Position numbers and translations under genes: made by a program. A DNA stretch of 64,000 nt from Parafilimonas sp. (lineage in GTDB: Bacteria; Bacteroidota; Bacteroidia; Chitinophagales; Chitinophagaceae). Positions 10,601 through 19,708 of this stretch are shown here, in pieces. Within the stretch, counting starts at the first letter, position 1. Every line of letters begins with the position of its first letter. The stretch is taken from assembly GCA_017856455.1 (NCBI GenBank), contig JAFMEZ010000002.1, forward strand, positions 24,848-88,847. Reading direction: 5' to 3'. Under the pieces are notes generated by a model that was not told the DNA's origin, did no database searches, and worked only from the letters and a program-made list of their open reading frames with translations.

Positions 10601-10837
10601 CCAGCTTCCACCCGCGTTATGTGTTTTCCAAACACCTCCAGAAGCGGCTCCAATCCAAATGGTATTTGGATCTGCAACAACCGCATCAATGGTGGTGATT
10701 CGTCCGCTCATTCCAGCCGGACCAATATTCCTTGGTTTCCAGTTTTTGAACTGATCAAGGTTGAACTTCTGGGCGAAGGCGCCCATCATGAAAATTGATA
10801 ATACGCTACCTAATAAGAACTTTTTCACGGCTGACAT
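7694..10837 (-). CDS. Secreted BNR/VPS10 (sortilin-like) beta-propeller protein
   Basis: Many 'SxDGGxTW' BNR motifs (KTHNAGGSWEAV, KTIDGGKSWKRM, KTTDGGETWNKI...); signal peptide MSAVKKFLLGSVLSIFMMGAFAQ. Confidence 0.9.
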   Translation of the reverse strand: MSAVKKFLLGSVLSIFMMGAFAQKFNLDQFKNWKPRNIGPAGMSGRITTIDAVVADPNTIWIGAASGGVWKTHNAGGSWEAVFEDQPILNIGSIAIQQSNPSTVWVGTGEGNPRNSISLGEGIYKTIDGGKSWKRMGLEKTRNIHRVIIDPNNPNTVYAGAIGNPYAEHSERGVFKTTDGGETWNKILFTNDTSGVADMIMDPSNPNKLFVAMWQHRRTPWSLSSGGPGSGLYMTFDGGKSWKKLGAKEGLPEGNYGRIGLAISRSNPNRVYALVEATKNGLYKSDDGGLSWTLVNSNPEFVSTRPFYFQEIACDPQNENRLWLIYQMISKSEDAGKNFEVVIPYNGIHPDHHAFWIHPNNPNFIIDGNDGGIGITRDKGKTWIFDEKLPVGQFYHINVDNETPYHVMGGMQDNGTWRGPAYTWMSGGIKNYYWENIWGGDGFDAMPDPDDANWIYAMSQGGSVGKYNIKTGESWYMKPPQMDQKVMLRFNWNAAMAQDPTNNSTIYYGSQFLHKSTNKGASWETISPDLTTNDSAKIDQTNNGGISIDITGAENYCTILTIAPSSKDKNIIWVGTDDGNVQLTRDGGKTWTNFRGKIPGLPIGAWVPQIQASRHNAGEAFVVANDYRRGDFKPYIFRTTDYGKTWTRLLDEKKAIGYALCVLQDPTEPNLIFAGTEQGLWVSLDNGSTFQQWKNGYPSVSTYDLTIQEREADLVIATFGRALWVLDDIRPLRKLASSKGEWNKSFAGFPAGQAVQASYRNAPGYEWSTWGIWDAPNKPAGAAISYYIKPTSDTAKKKDSVVVKIYNDKNEIVRNLKWPADSGFNRKTWGMEEKGFRTPGGGGRGRRGGGGAGADEPSGQQALPGNYKVVLKYKNDTDSTYVTLLDDPRLGNKNDIKTAQAALRNELKKSGDQLVEAMDLLTEADNATKKVETYIKEMSGKEIDSLKKSTKKIQDEVKNLRESITGKPQTKQGYGQVPTITVMNTYQQASMSISSKPIVPGEQEKKLVENAARLIEDAVKKVKAFKESAWKAYQEQVSATKLSPFEK

Positions 10838-10994
10838 GTTAGTTATTTTCCTGAAAATTATGGATTAATACCCTTCAAGGAAAATTTCTTTTACAAGCGG
10901 TGTTATGAATTTTTACTCAGGTATTTTCAAGGAAAATTTTGCTGGAAACAGGAAGTTTTCTAATTTAGTGTTTAAACATCAATTATTTAAAATC

Positions 10995-11579
10995 ATGAAA
11001 AAGACAATTCTCAGCCTCGTTGTTCTTCTATCACTCACAGTTGGAGTGAATGCTCAAACTACATGGAATCTTGATAAGGTTCACTCAAACGTAAAGTTTG
11101 CTGTTTCTCACATGGTAGTTTCTGAAGTAGAAGGAAGTTTTAAAATGTTTGATGGCAACCTCGTTGCATCAAAAGCAGATCTTTCTGATGCAAAAGTTAA
11201 TTTTTCAGTTGACGTAGCTTCAGTGAACACTGACAATGATCGTAGAGATGGTCATTTGAAAAGTGATGATTTTTTCAATGCTGAAAAATTTCCAAAAATG
11301 ACTTTCGTTGGCAAATCAATGAAGCCATTGGGAAACAATAAGTACAAATTGACTGGTGATCTTACCATTCGTGATGTTACAAAAACAGTTGACTTTGATG
11401 TAACCTATGGTGGTCAAATCAATACAGGTCGTGGTATCAAAGCTGGTTTCAAAGCGAAGGCTACTATCGATCGTTTGCAGTTTGGTTTGAAATATGCACC
11501 AGCATTGGAAGCAGGTGGATTAGCAGTTGGTAAAGATGTAGATATTACAGTACTAGTTGAGATGGATCAGGCGAAATAG
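10995..11579 (+). CDS. YceI family periplasmic protein
   Basis: 'TTWNLDKVHSNVKFAVSHMVVSEVEGSF', 'RRDGHLKSDDFFNAEKFPKMTF'; start at MKKTILSLVVLLSL. Confidence 0.92.
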   Translation: MKKTILSLVVLLSLTVGVNAQTTWNLDKVHSNVKFAVSHMVVSEVEGSFKMFDGNLVASKADLSDAKVNFSVDVASVNTDNDRRDGHLKSDDFFNAEKFPKMTFVGKSMKPLGNNKYKLTGDLTIRDVTKTVDFDVTYGGQINTGRGIKAGFKAKATIDRLQFGLKYAPALEAGGLAVGKDVDITVLVEMDQAK

Positions 11580-11584
11580 GAAAA

Positions 11585-11648
11585 GTTGTAAGATGTAAGT
11601 TGTAAGTTATATCGAGTGATAACTTACAACTTATAACCATAACCACTT
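11585..11648. repeat. Heptamer repeat locus 1 (GTTRTAR class), inverted arms forming a hairpin
   Basis: GTTGTAA GATGTAA GTTGTAA GTTATAT at 11585-11612; perfect 15-bp stem TAAGTTGTAAGTTAT (11596-11610) / ATAACTTACAACTTA (11619-11633) with 8-nt loop. Confidence 0.9.
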
Positions 11649-12177
11649 ATTCTGATTTCTTCTCAAATCCCAAGCTCACGCCATTGATACAATATCTTAA
11701 TCCAGTTGGTGGTGGTCCGTCGTTGAATACATGTCCCAAGTGAGCTTTACACCTTCCACATTGCACTTCTGTTCTTCTCATTCCATGTGTATTATCAGGA
11801 GTATAGATGATGCTTTTCTTGTTTACCGGTTCAAAAAAACTTGGCCAACCACATCCACTATCGAACTTGGTATTGCTTTTGAATAAGCTATATCCACAGG
11901 CAGCGCAGTAATAGGTTCCGATTTCAGTTGAAGTTTCAAACGGACTCGTCCAAGGACGTTCAGTTCCTTTTTGTCTGGCTATGTAAAATTGTTCTGGTGT
12001 CAGCACTTTTTTCCATTCTTCTTCACTGATCTCAACTTTATCAGTATTTGTTCTGGAGAAAACCGGACTGTTTTTTTTCTCTTCCATATTATTAGGTTTT
12101 GAAGGCTTCTGTTGTGCGGTACAGGCATTAAAAATCATCAGTGCCGCAGTTGCAAATGTCATGTATTTCATCGCCAA
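11647..12177 (-). CDS. msrB: Peptide-methionine (R)-S-oxide reductase MsrB, lipoprotein form
   Basis: 'YYCAACGYSLFKSNTKFDSGCGWPSFFEPV', 'HLGHVFNDGPPPTGLRYCINGVSLGF'; lipobox IFNAC. Confidence 0.95.
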   Translation of the reverse strand: MAMKYMTFATAALMIFNACTAQQKPSKPNNMEEKKNSPVFSRTNTDKVEISEEEWKKVLTPEQFYIARQKGTERPWTSPFETSTEIGTYYCAACGYSLFKSNTKFDSGCGWPSFFEPVNKKSIIYTPDNTHGMRRTEVQCGRCKAHLGHVFNDGPPPTGLRYCINGVSLGFEKKSE

Positions 12178-12256
12178 AATTTATGCGTAAAACTAACTAT
12201 ATTTACCCTCCTTTATTCACGGGGTCATCCTGTAATTAAACCCAAAACTCACTGAA

Positions 12257-12832
12257 ATGTTCAATTTAATTTTATTTGGTCCTCCTGGAAGTGGGAAAGG
12301 CACACAATCTGAAAAGCTGATTGCAAAATATGGATTGAAGCATTTATCTACAGGAGATATTTTCAGATCTGAAATCTCCAATCAAACTGAGTTGGGCTTA
12401 AAAGCCAAGTCCTATATGGATGCTGGCCAATTGGTGCCAGATGCAGTTACGATTGGAATGGTCGACAAAGTAATCAATGCGAATAAAGGCGTCAATGGAT
12501 TTTTGTTTGATGGATTCCCCAGAACAAAGGCTCAGGCGGAGGCATTGGATGAATTGTTAAAGGGACATGGAACAGAGATAAATGTAGTACTCGCATTGGA
12601 TGTGCCGGAAAATGAGCTGATTCAGCGAATGATTGGTAGAGCAAAAACCTCTGGCCGATCAGATGATGCGGATCCAGAGGTTCAGCAAAAAAGAATTGCA
12701 GTATATCGAAACGAGACATTAGCTGTTGCTGATCATTATAGAACTTTTAATAAAGTTGTGCAGCTGAACGGACTCGGTTCTATTGATGATATTTTTGCTT
12801 CTCTGTGCCAAGAAATTGATTCAAGAAAATAA
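12257..12832 (+). CDS. adk: Adenylate kinase
   Basis: 'LILFGPPGSGKGTQSEKLIAKYGLKHLSTGDIFRSEI', 'FLFDGFPRTKAQAEAL'. Confidence 0.97.
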   Translation: MFNLILFGPPGSGKGTQSEKLIAKYGLKHLSTGDIFRSEISNQTELGLKAKSYMDAGQLVPDAVTIGMVDKVINANKGVNGFLFDGFPRTKAQAEALDELLKGHGTEINVVLALDVPENELIQRMIGRAKTSGRSDDADPEVQQKRIAVYRNETLAVADHYRTFNKVVQLNGLGSIDDIFASLCQEIDSRK

Positions 12833-12833
12833 A

Positions 12834-13466
12834 CTACAGATTATCAAATTCATAGAGCGGGTCCATATGTGTACCTGCTGGCATTTCAAAGATTGGTTTG
12901 ATTAATCCATCATTCAATCCATACACCCATCCGTGCAAATGAGGAGCGTTGTTTTCCTTCCATGATTTTTGGATGATAGATGTTTTTGCCAAATTCATTA
13001 CCTGCTCTTGAACATTCAATTCAATTAGCTTGTTCAATTTATCTTCATCGTTTTGAAAAGAATTTACCTCTTCTTCATGGAAGCGGTATACATCTTTGAT
13101 ATTGCGCAACCACTTGTTGATGATACCAAAGGATTGTTGTGTCATAGCAGCCTTCACTCCTCCACATCCGTAATGGCCGCATACAATGACATGTTTCACT
13201 TTTAATACTTCAACTGCATATTGTAATACCGATAACATATTCAAATCGGTATGTACCACCATGTTGGCAATATTACGATGGATGAAAATTTCACCTGGTC
13301 TGGTACCTGTAATTGAATCTGGTGGCACCCTGCTATCGCTGCATCCAATCCATAAATACTCTGGTGTCTGTGTATTAGAGAGTCGATGAAAGAACTCAGG
13401 ATCCTTTTCGATGGTCGCACTCGCCCAGTTCTTATTGTTTTCTAAAAGTTTTTCGTATGATTTCAT
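12834..13466 (-). CDS. can: Beta-carbonic anhydrase
   Basis: 'LWIGCSDSRVPPDSITGTRPGEIFIHRNIAN', 'HVIVCGHYGCGGVKAAM'. Confidence 0.95.
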   Translation of the reverse strand: MKSYEKLLENNKNWASATIEKDPEFFHRLSNTQTPEYLWIGCSDSRVPPDSITGTRPGEIFIHRNIANMVVHTDLNMLSVLQYAVEVLKVKHVIVCGHYGCGGVKAAMTQQSFGIINKWLRNIKDVYRFHEEEVNSFQNDEDKLNKLIELNVQEQVMNLAKTSIIQKSWKENNAPHLHGWVYGLNDGLIKPIFEMPAGTHMDPLYEFDNL

Positions 13467-13480
13467 TTTAATTTTTTTTA

Positions 13481-15061
13481 TTAATTTTTTTCAGAATGCA
13501 CATGTTGGGCATCTTCCATTTTGTAAGCAGTTTTGAAATTAACAAGTTTTACTTCAATATTTCTATCTTTTGCTCCGTATTGTAAAAAGTCACGCAATAA
13601 TTCCAACACATCAAAATCAATGTAAACGGTATTCCCAGCATCAATCAATACTTTACTTCCCTTTGGAAGATCGTTTAAAGTTTGCTTTATTGCGGCTTTG
13701 TTTAAAAATGATACCTCTTGTGCAAGATCGATGTGTATCGTTTCGCCTTCATGATAATGCTCTTTTCTAAAATTATAGGCAAGCTTCATGTTTCCTTTTA
13801 AAATATAAAAGATACTTACAAGTAAACCTATCCCAACTCCCTTCAATAAATCTGTAAATACAACTGCTATTACTGTAATAACAAATGGGATAAATTGTTG
13901 TAAACCGGATGTCCAAATATGTTTGAAAACTTTTGGACTTGCCAATTTGAATCCAATCATGATAAGGATGGCAGCAAGGCTGGCCATTGGGATTTTATTC
14001 AAGATTCCAGGAATGATGATCACGGCAAGTAAAAGAAATATGCCGTGAAATATAGCCGACATTTTTGATTTTGCTCCAGCGTTGATATTGGCAGTAGTTC
14101 TAACAATTACAGATGTCATAGGGAGTCCGCCAATTAATCCTGAAAGCATATTGCCAATTCCTTGCGCCCTAAGCTCTACATTGGCACTTGAGTATCGTTT
14201 CATCGAATCCATTTTATCTCCGGCTTCTAAACAAAGCAACGTTTCAATGCTTGCAACGATTGCAATGGTTACACCAACGATCCAAACCTGTGGATTAGTG
14301 AAGCCAGAGAAATTAGGTGTTTGAAATTGTCCAATGAAGGATGAAAATGAATCTGCCGTAGGGAGCACTACCAAATGTTCGTTTGCGATTACCCATTCTG
14401 GGTTGACAGCTTTGAATAATTCATTGATCATGATACCAGCAACAACAGCAACCAATGCACCTGGAATAGCTTTTATTTTTTTCAATGCCGGTACTTTATT
14501 GAAAGCAATGATAATGGCAAGTGATACCAGTGTAACGATGATTGCACCTGTATGGGCAAAATTGAAAGCATGTAAAATTTCTGTCCAAAATCCCTGATCT
14601 TCTTTTAGCAATTGATAAGAAAAGAAATCACCTTCATGTTCAAGATCATATCCAATAGCATGGGGAAGCTCTTTCTTAATAATGATGATGCCAATGGCAA
14701 CCAACATACCTTCTATTACACTTGTAGGAAAATAACTGGAAATGCCTCCGGCTTTTGCCAATCCTAATATCAACTGAAAAAGCCCTGCTATCATCACAGC
14801 AACTAAAAAAGTTTCATATCCGAGGTCAGTCACGGCGACTAGAATAATGGCGATAAGTCCTGCAGCAGGACCAGTAACACTTACATTGGAGTTACTGAGG
14901 GATCCTACAACAATACCGCCAATTATACCTGTAATGATTCCAGCGAAGGGTGGTGCACCGCTAGCAACCGCTATTCCAAGGCAGAGTGGCAATGCAACCA
15001 AAAAAACTACCATGCCACTTAGCAAATCTGCACCGAGTGTATTTTGTGCTTTCAAAGTCAT
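13481..15061 (-). CDS. SulP family anion transporter with C-terminal STAS domain
   Basis: 'DLLSGMVVFLVALPLCLGIAVASGAPPFAGIITGIIGG', 'SNVSVTGPAAGL', STAS region near C-term. Confidence 0.93.
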   Translation of the reverse strand: MTLKAQNTLGADLLSGMVVFLVALPLCLGIAVASGAPPFAGIITGIIGGIVVGSLSNSNVSVTGPAAGLIAIILVAVTDLGYETFLVAVMIAGLFQLILGLAKAGGISSYFPTSVIEGMLVAIGIIIIKKELPHAIGYDLEHEGDFFSYQLLKEDQGFWTEILHAFNFAHTGAIIVTLVSLAIIIAFNKVPALKKIKAIPGALVAVVAGIMINELFKAVNPEWVIANEHLVVLPTADSFSSFIGQFQTPNFSGFTNPQVWIVGVTIAIVASIETLLCLEAGDKMDSMKRYSSANVELRAQGIGNMLSGLIGGLPMTSVIVRTTANINAGAKSKMSAIFHGIFLLLAVIIIPGILNKIPMASLAAILIMIGFKLASPKVFKHIWTSGLQQFIPFVITVIAVVFTDLLKGVGIGLLVSIFYILKGNMKLAYNFRKEHYHEGETIHIDLAQEVSFLNKAAIKQTLNDLPKGSKVLIDAGNTVYIDFDVLELLRDFLQYGAKDRNIEVKLVNFKTAYKMEDAQHVHSEKN

Positions 15062-15151
15062 CTTGAAAAGAATTAATATATAATGATTTTAGGACAGCTT
15101 TGTCCAATGGGAAGTAACTCAAGTATGAGTGATCAATTTTTGAAATGAAAT

Positions 15152-15454
15152 TCAGACGAGTGGCGGTCTGGTAGGGGTGTCATCCGACAATCTTGAAGAA
15201 TAGTTTCCATCATTGGATATGGAAGACAAACGGGCAATCTGAAATGATAAAAATAAATGTGCGTGCTTGCTGATAAATAAATCATTCTTTTTGAAGTCTT
15301 CATTTACTTCAGATGATTTATCATCGGCATCGATATCTTGACATATTTCTTCAATCATTTGGTTACCATAAAATATCTTGCCTACTTCTTTTATAGGAAG
15401 TATTTGAAAGGATATGATGGTCAGCAAAAAATAGGCTAAAATTCTCTTTTTCAC
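15152..15454 (-). CDS. Small hypothetical membrane/exported protein, 100 aa
   Basis: N-terminal hydrophobic segment MKKRILAYFLLTIISFQILPIKEVGKIFYGNQM; codirectional with SulP and carbonic anhydrase. Confidence 0.6.
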   Translation of the reverse strand: MKKRILAYFLLTIISFQILPIKEVGKIFYGNQMIEEICQDIDADDKSSEVNEDFKKNDLFISKHAHLFLSFQIARLSSISNDGNYSSRLSDDTPTRPPLV

Positions 15455-15522
15455 AGCGGGCTAATATACAGCATCAATTCCAAAAATTTGGATGATTCAT
15501 GCTCTATTACAAAATATTAACA

Positions 15523-16278
15523 TTAAATATTTAATCCACCACAGGCGCTTAAAACCTGACCTGTTATGTAACTGCTCATATCAGATGCAAGAAATAGGGT
15601 GGTATTGCCAATTTCCTCAGCTGAGCCAAATCTTCCTAATGGAATTTTGGACAAAAAAGATTGTGCTGCTTCGCCTTCCTTCAAATAATGGGTCATATCC
15701 GTTTCAATGAATCCAGGTGCTATTGCATTCACACGAACATTTCTACTACCTAATTCCTGAGCAATTGATTTGGTAAATCCTATGATACCTGCTTTACTGG
15801 CTGCATAACTTGATTGGCCTGCATTTCCACGGATTCCAATAATTGAACTCATATTGATGATCGATCCTTTTTTGGCCTTCATCATTGGACGGATGACTTG
15901 TTTCGTCATATTGAAAACACTCTTAAGGTTCACTTCCATCACTTCATCCCATTGTTCTGGAGTCATACGAAGCAATAAGTTATCTTTTGAAATTCCAGCA
16001 TTGTTGACACATACGTCTACAGTACCAAATTCTTTTACAACATCATTTACAAAAACTTCTGATTCTGCAAAGTTGCCTGCATTGCTTCTCCAAGCTTTTG
16101 CCTTTACACCCATTCCTTCCAATGTTGAAACCAATGCATTTGCTTTTTCTGTACTGCTTTCACTTACATAGGTGAATGCAATGTTAGCTCCGTGCTCTGC
16201 TAATTTAAGGGCAATGGCTTCGCCTATTCCACGTGCAGCACCAGTTACAATAGCCGTTTTATTTTCGAGGAGTTTCAT
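15523..16278 (-). CDS. fabG: 3-oxoacyl-[ACP] reductase, SDR family
   Basis: 'TAIVTGAARGIGEAIALKLAEHGANIAFTY', 'YAASKAGIIGFTKSIAQELGSRNVRVNAIAPGFIETDMT'. Confidence 0.95.
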   Translation of the reverse strand: MKLLENKTAIVTGAARGIGEAIALKLAEHGANIAFTYVSESSTEKANALVSTLEGMGVKAKAWRSNAGNFAESEVFVNDVVKEFGTVDVCVNNAGISKDNLLLRMTPEQWDEVMEVNLKSVFNMTKQVIRPMMKAKKGSIINMSSIIGIRGNAGQSSYAASKAGIIGFTKSIAQELGSRNVRVNAIAPGFIETDMTHYLKEGEAAQSFLSKIPLGRFGSAEEIGNTTLFLASDMSSYITGQVLSACGGLNI

Positions 16279-16392
16279 ATAAGTTATAGGTTATAAGTTG
16301 TAAGTTATAAGTTTGAATTAAGATGTTTGATTCAGTGACAAAGTTAATTAATAATGTAGTTAACTTAAAACCTACAACTTACAACCTACAAC
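16279..16392. repeat. Heptamer repeat locus 2 (GTTRTAR class), two inverted arms with ~48 bp spacer
   Basis: ATAAGTT ATAGGTT ATAAGTT GTAAGTT ATAAGTT (16279-16313) and AACTTAA AACCTAC AACTTAC AACCTAC AAC (16362-16392). Confidence 0.92.
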
Positions 16393-17891
16393 AGATTTAG
16401 TACTTCTTCAATAATCACCCTATCATTAGACAACCTCGGTACTTTATGCTGTCCGCCTAATTTATTTTTATTCTTTAGCCATTTGTTGAATTGTCCCTGT
16501 GGCATTTTTTTTACAATAGGTAATCGCAGTGCAATATCCTTGTGTCTTTTGGCTTCATAATCACTGTTCAGTTTTTTTAATTCCTGATCGAGTATGGTTG
16601 CAAATGCATGCATATCATCTGGCTCTTTCTCAAACTCAATCAACCACTCATGTGCTCCATTTCCCTCATCACTAAAATAAACTGGTCCGGCAGTATAATC
16701 ATTGATGATGGAGTGTGTGAGTTTAGATGTTTCTGAAATGGCTCTTTCAGCATTGTCAATGATCAGTTCCTCTCCAAATGCGTTGATGAATAATTTTAAT
16801 CTTCCGCTTACAATAATTCTATAAGGTTTGATGCTCGTAAATTGAATCGTATCTCCAACCAAGTATCTCCAGAGTCCGCCATTCGTGCTAATTACCGGCG
16901 CATAATGTTGTCCGATTTCTACATCTTTTAATCCAATTGTTCTTGGTGCTGTCTTTCCGTATTCTTCAATGGGCATGAATTCATAAAAAATTCCATGATC
17001 CAAAAAAAGCAACATGCCTTCACTGCCTGGCATATCCTGTGCAGCAAAAAATCCCTCACTTGCATTATACATTTCCAAATATTGTATATCTCCCCCTATG
17101 AGTTTTTTGAATTGTTCACGATAGGGATGAAATGAAACTCCTCCATGCATATAGAGTTCTAGTGATGGCCACAATTCTTTGATGCATGACTTTCCAGTTA
17201 ACTCCAAAAGCCTTTGAAAGAGTACGAGCGTCCAGGTGGGCACACCAGAAATGGAAGTAACATTTTCATGCATAGTCGATTGGGCGAGCATCTCAATTTT
17301 ATTCTCCCATTCATCCAACAATGCAATTTTTAAATCGGGCGTTCTGATCCAGTTGCCCCAAAATGGAGTGTTTTGCATCAGCACTGCGCTTAGATCTCCA
17401 AAGTGTGCTTCCTCATGAAGCGTATTGATATTGTGACTTCCGCCTATTACCAAACCTTTTCCAGTAAGCAGATCAGAATTTGGATGATGGATGTAATACA
17501 ATGACAATATATCCTTTGCTGCTTTATAATGTCCATCAACTAAACTTTCATGGCTGACAGGAATAAATTTACTTTTATCAGAAGTGGTGCCACTGCTTTT
17601 TGCAAACCAATTGATCGGTGTATTCCACAGTACATTTTCTTCACCGGCCATGATTCTTTCAATATATGGCTTCAAGTCATTGTACTCGTGAATAGGAATC
17701 GCTTGCTTGAAATTTTTAGTGCTGAATAGTTTTGAAAAATCATACTTTCTGCCAAACGCTGTATACTGTCCTGCTGTCACCAAATCCTGCAAGACTTCTC
17801 TTTGCGCAGAAATGGGATGGTCTATCCATGCCTCAATTCTCCAAGAGCGTAATCTTGCCAGCGTAGATATGGCAGGACTTAGCAGTTTCAT
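16386..17891 (-). CDS. GH3 auxin-responsive-promoter family protein (acyl-adenylate/amido synthetase-like)
   Basis: 'NWFAKSSGTTSDKSKFIPVS', 'EMYNASEGFFAAQD', 'GGLWRYLVGDTIQFTS' typical of the GH3 fold in Bacteroidota. Confidence 0.88.
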   Translation of the reverse strand: MKLLSPAISTLARLRSWRIEAWIDHPISAQREVLQDLVTAGQYTAFGRKYDFSKLFSTKNFKQAIPIHEYNDLKPYIERIMAGEENVLWNTPINWFAKSSGTTSDKSKFIPVSHESLVDGHYKAAKDILSLYYIHHPNSDLLTGKGLVIGGSHNINTLHEEAHFGDLSAVLMQNTPFWGNWIRTPDLKIALLDEWENKIEMLAQSTMHENVTSISGVPTWTLVLFQRLLELTGKSCIKELWPSLELYMHGGVSFHPYREQFKKLIGGDIQYLEMYNASEGFFAAQDMPGSEGMLLFLDHGIFYEFMPIEEYGKTAPRTIGLKDVEIGQHYAPVISTNGGLWRYLVGDTIQFTSIKPYRIIVSGRLKLFINAFGEELIIDNAERAISETSKLTHSIINDYTAGPVYFSDEGNGAHEWLIEFEKEPDDMHAFATILDQELKKLNSDYEAKRHKDIALRLPIVKKMPQGQFNKWLKNKNKLGGQHKVPRLSNDRVIIEEVLNLL

Positions 17892-17900
17892 ATTGAAAGT

Positions 17901-18683
17901 TTATTGACGATTATTGGTAAAATCTTGTTTTGCCTCTTCGTGCAAATAGTCTTTACGTTTCAATTCAAAATTTCTTCCCAGGTAAAGTCTTCTCACTTGT
18001 TCATCTTCTGCCAACTGTTCAGCACTTCCGTGTTTGAATATTTTTCCTTCAATCAACAAGTATGCACGATCACAAATGGATAATGTTTCATTTACATTGT
18101 GATCAGTAATCAGAATGCCTATGTTTTTATACTTCAATCGAGCCACTACTGTTTGAATATCTTCCACTGCAATGGGATCAACTCCTGCAAATGGTTCATC
18201 CAGTAAAATAAATTTAGGATCAACAGCTAGTGCTCTTGCAATTTCGGTTCTTCTTCTTTCACCACCACTTAAAGAGTCGCCATTATTTTTTCTAACATGC
18301 GATAATCTAAATTCTGTGATCAGTGTTTCTAATTTATCTTTTTGTTCTTGTTTACTCAATTTGGTCATTTCAAGCACTGCTGCAATATTGTCTTCAACAG
18401 AAAGTTTTCTAAAAACAGATGCTTCCTGTGGAAGATAACCGATACCCATTTGCGCACGCTTGTACATTGGGAGCTTGGTGATGTTGACATCATTCAAATA
18501 AACATCTCCTTCATCCGGTTTAATCAATCCTACAACCATATAAAAGGAGGTGGTTTTACCCGCGCCATTCGGACCTAGCAGTCCAACAATTTCTCCTTGT
18601 TTTACTTCAACGGAAACCTGGTTCACAACGGTTCTGTTGCGATATCTTTTAACGAGTTGTTGCGTAGTGATAGTGAGACTCAT
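17901..18683 (-). CDS. lptB: LPS export ABC transporter ATP-binding protein
   Basis: Walker [10 protein letters not shown], signature LSGGERRR, '[13 protein letters not shown]', '[19 protein letters not shown]'. Confidence 0.95.
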   Translation of the reverse strand: MSLTITTQQLVKRYRNRTVVNQVSVEVKQGEIVGLLGPNGAGKTTSFYMVVGLIKPDEGDVYLNDVNITKLPMYKRAQMGIGYLPQEASVFRKLSVEDNIAAVLEMTKLSKQEQKDKLETLITEFRLSHVRKNNGDSLSGGERRRTEIARALAVDPKFILLDEPFAGVDPIAVEDIQTVVARLKYKNIGILITDHNVNETLSICDRAYLLIEGKIFKHGSAEQLAEDEQVRRLYLGRNFELKRKDYLHEEAKQDFTNNRQ

Positions 18684-18722
18684 GCATCACAAATGTATCA
18701 AATTTAAACAGCATATTATCCT

Positions 18723-18730
18723 TACTTTTG
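18723..18730 (+). promoter_or_regulatory. Candidate Bacteroidota -7 promoter box for metF
   Basis: TACTTTTG matches TAnnTTTG, 24 bp upstream of ATG; -33 element not obvious. Confidence 0.45.
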
Positions 18731-18754
18731 CAATCGCACAAAACACCTTAGCGC

Positions 18755-19708
18755 ATGAAGGTTATTGACCACATTAAACAGGCAAAAGACACATTGGTTT
18801 CTTTTGAAGTTCTTCCTCCTCTAAAAGGGAAGAACATCGCATCCTTGTATCAACATTTGGATCCATTAATGGAATTCAAACCTTCATTCATCAATGTTAC
18901 TTATCACAGAAGTGAGCATATTTTTAAGAAGAAACATGATGGCACTTTTGAGAAAGTGGAAGTGAGGAAGCGTCCGGGTACTGTTGGCATTTGTGCAGCG
19001 ATCATGAACCATTATCAAATAGATGCGGTTCCGCATTTAATTTGTGGTGGTTTCACCAAACGTGAAACAGAAGATGCATTGATCGACTTGAATTTCTTGG
19101 GAATTGATAATGTGCTGGTATTGAGAGGGGATGCTACAAAAAATGAAGCGAGTTTTGAACCAGAGCCTAATGGAAACAGGTATGCAATTGATTTGTTGCA
19201 ACAAGTAGGTCGTTTAAACAATGGCATTTATTTAGAAGAAGATATTAGGGAAGGATTCCGTACGAATTTTTGCATGGGCGTTGCTGGTTATCCAGAGAAA
19301 CATTTCGAAGCTCCGAATATGGATACGGATATGCGTTATTTGAAAGCAAAGGTTGATGCTGGTGCTGAATACATTGTAACGCAAATGTTTTTTGACAACG
19401 CTAAATATTTTGAGTTTGTAGATAAGTGCCGTGCAAATGATATTCATATTCCGATCATACCAGGCTTAAAGCCCTTGACAAGTAAAAAACAACTTACTGT
19501 TATACCTAGAATATTTCATGTTGATTTGCCCACTGATTTGATCAATGACATGAACAAATCAAAAACTGATGCTGAAAGTGAACAGGTGGGTATGAATTGG
19601 CTTGTTCATCAATCCCAAGAACTCAAAAAAGCTGGCGTACCTGTTTTACATTATTATACGCTTGGAAAGCCAATGCTCATCCGCGATGCGGTTGCAAAAG
19701 TTTTTTAA
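18755..19708 (+). CDS. metF: Methylenetetrahydrofolate reductase
   Basis: 'VSFEVLPPLKGKN', 'INVTYHRSEH', 'LVLRGDATKNEASFEP', 'YIVTQMFFDNAKYFEFVDKCRA'. Confidence 0.95.
   Translation: MKVIDHIKQAKDTLVSFEVLPPLKGKNIASLYQHLDPLMEFKPSFINVTYHRSEHIFKKKHDGTFEKVEVRKRPGTVGICAAIMNHYQIDAVPHLICGGFTKRETEDALIDLNFLGIDNVLVLRGDATKNEASFEPEPNGNRYAIDLLQQVGRLNNGIYLEEDIREGFRTNFCMGVAGYPEKHFEAPNMDTDMRYLKAKVDAGAEYIVTQMFFDNAKYFEFVDKCRANDIHIPIIPGLKPLTSKKQLTVIPRIFHVDLPTDLINDMNKSKTDAESEQVGMNWLVHQSQELKKAGVPVLHYYTLGKPMLIRDAVAKVF

Noticed and set aside
15479-15492. TCCAAA-AA-TTTGGA palindrome
   Set aside because: Short AT-rich palindrome with no repeat elsewhere noticed; insufficient to call an operator.
16386-17891. GH3 protein as evidence for recent plant-to-bacterium transfer
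   Set aside because: GH3-family proteins are common in Bacteroidota; nothing in the sequence suggests recent transfer.
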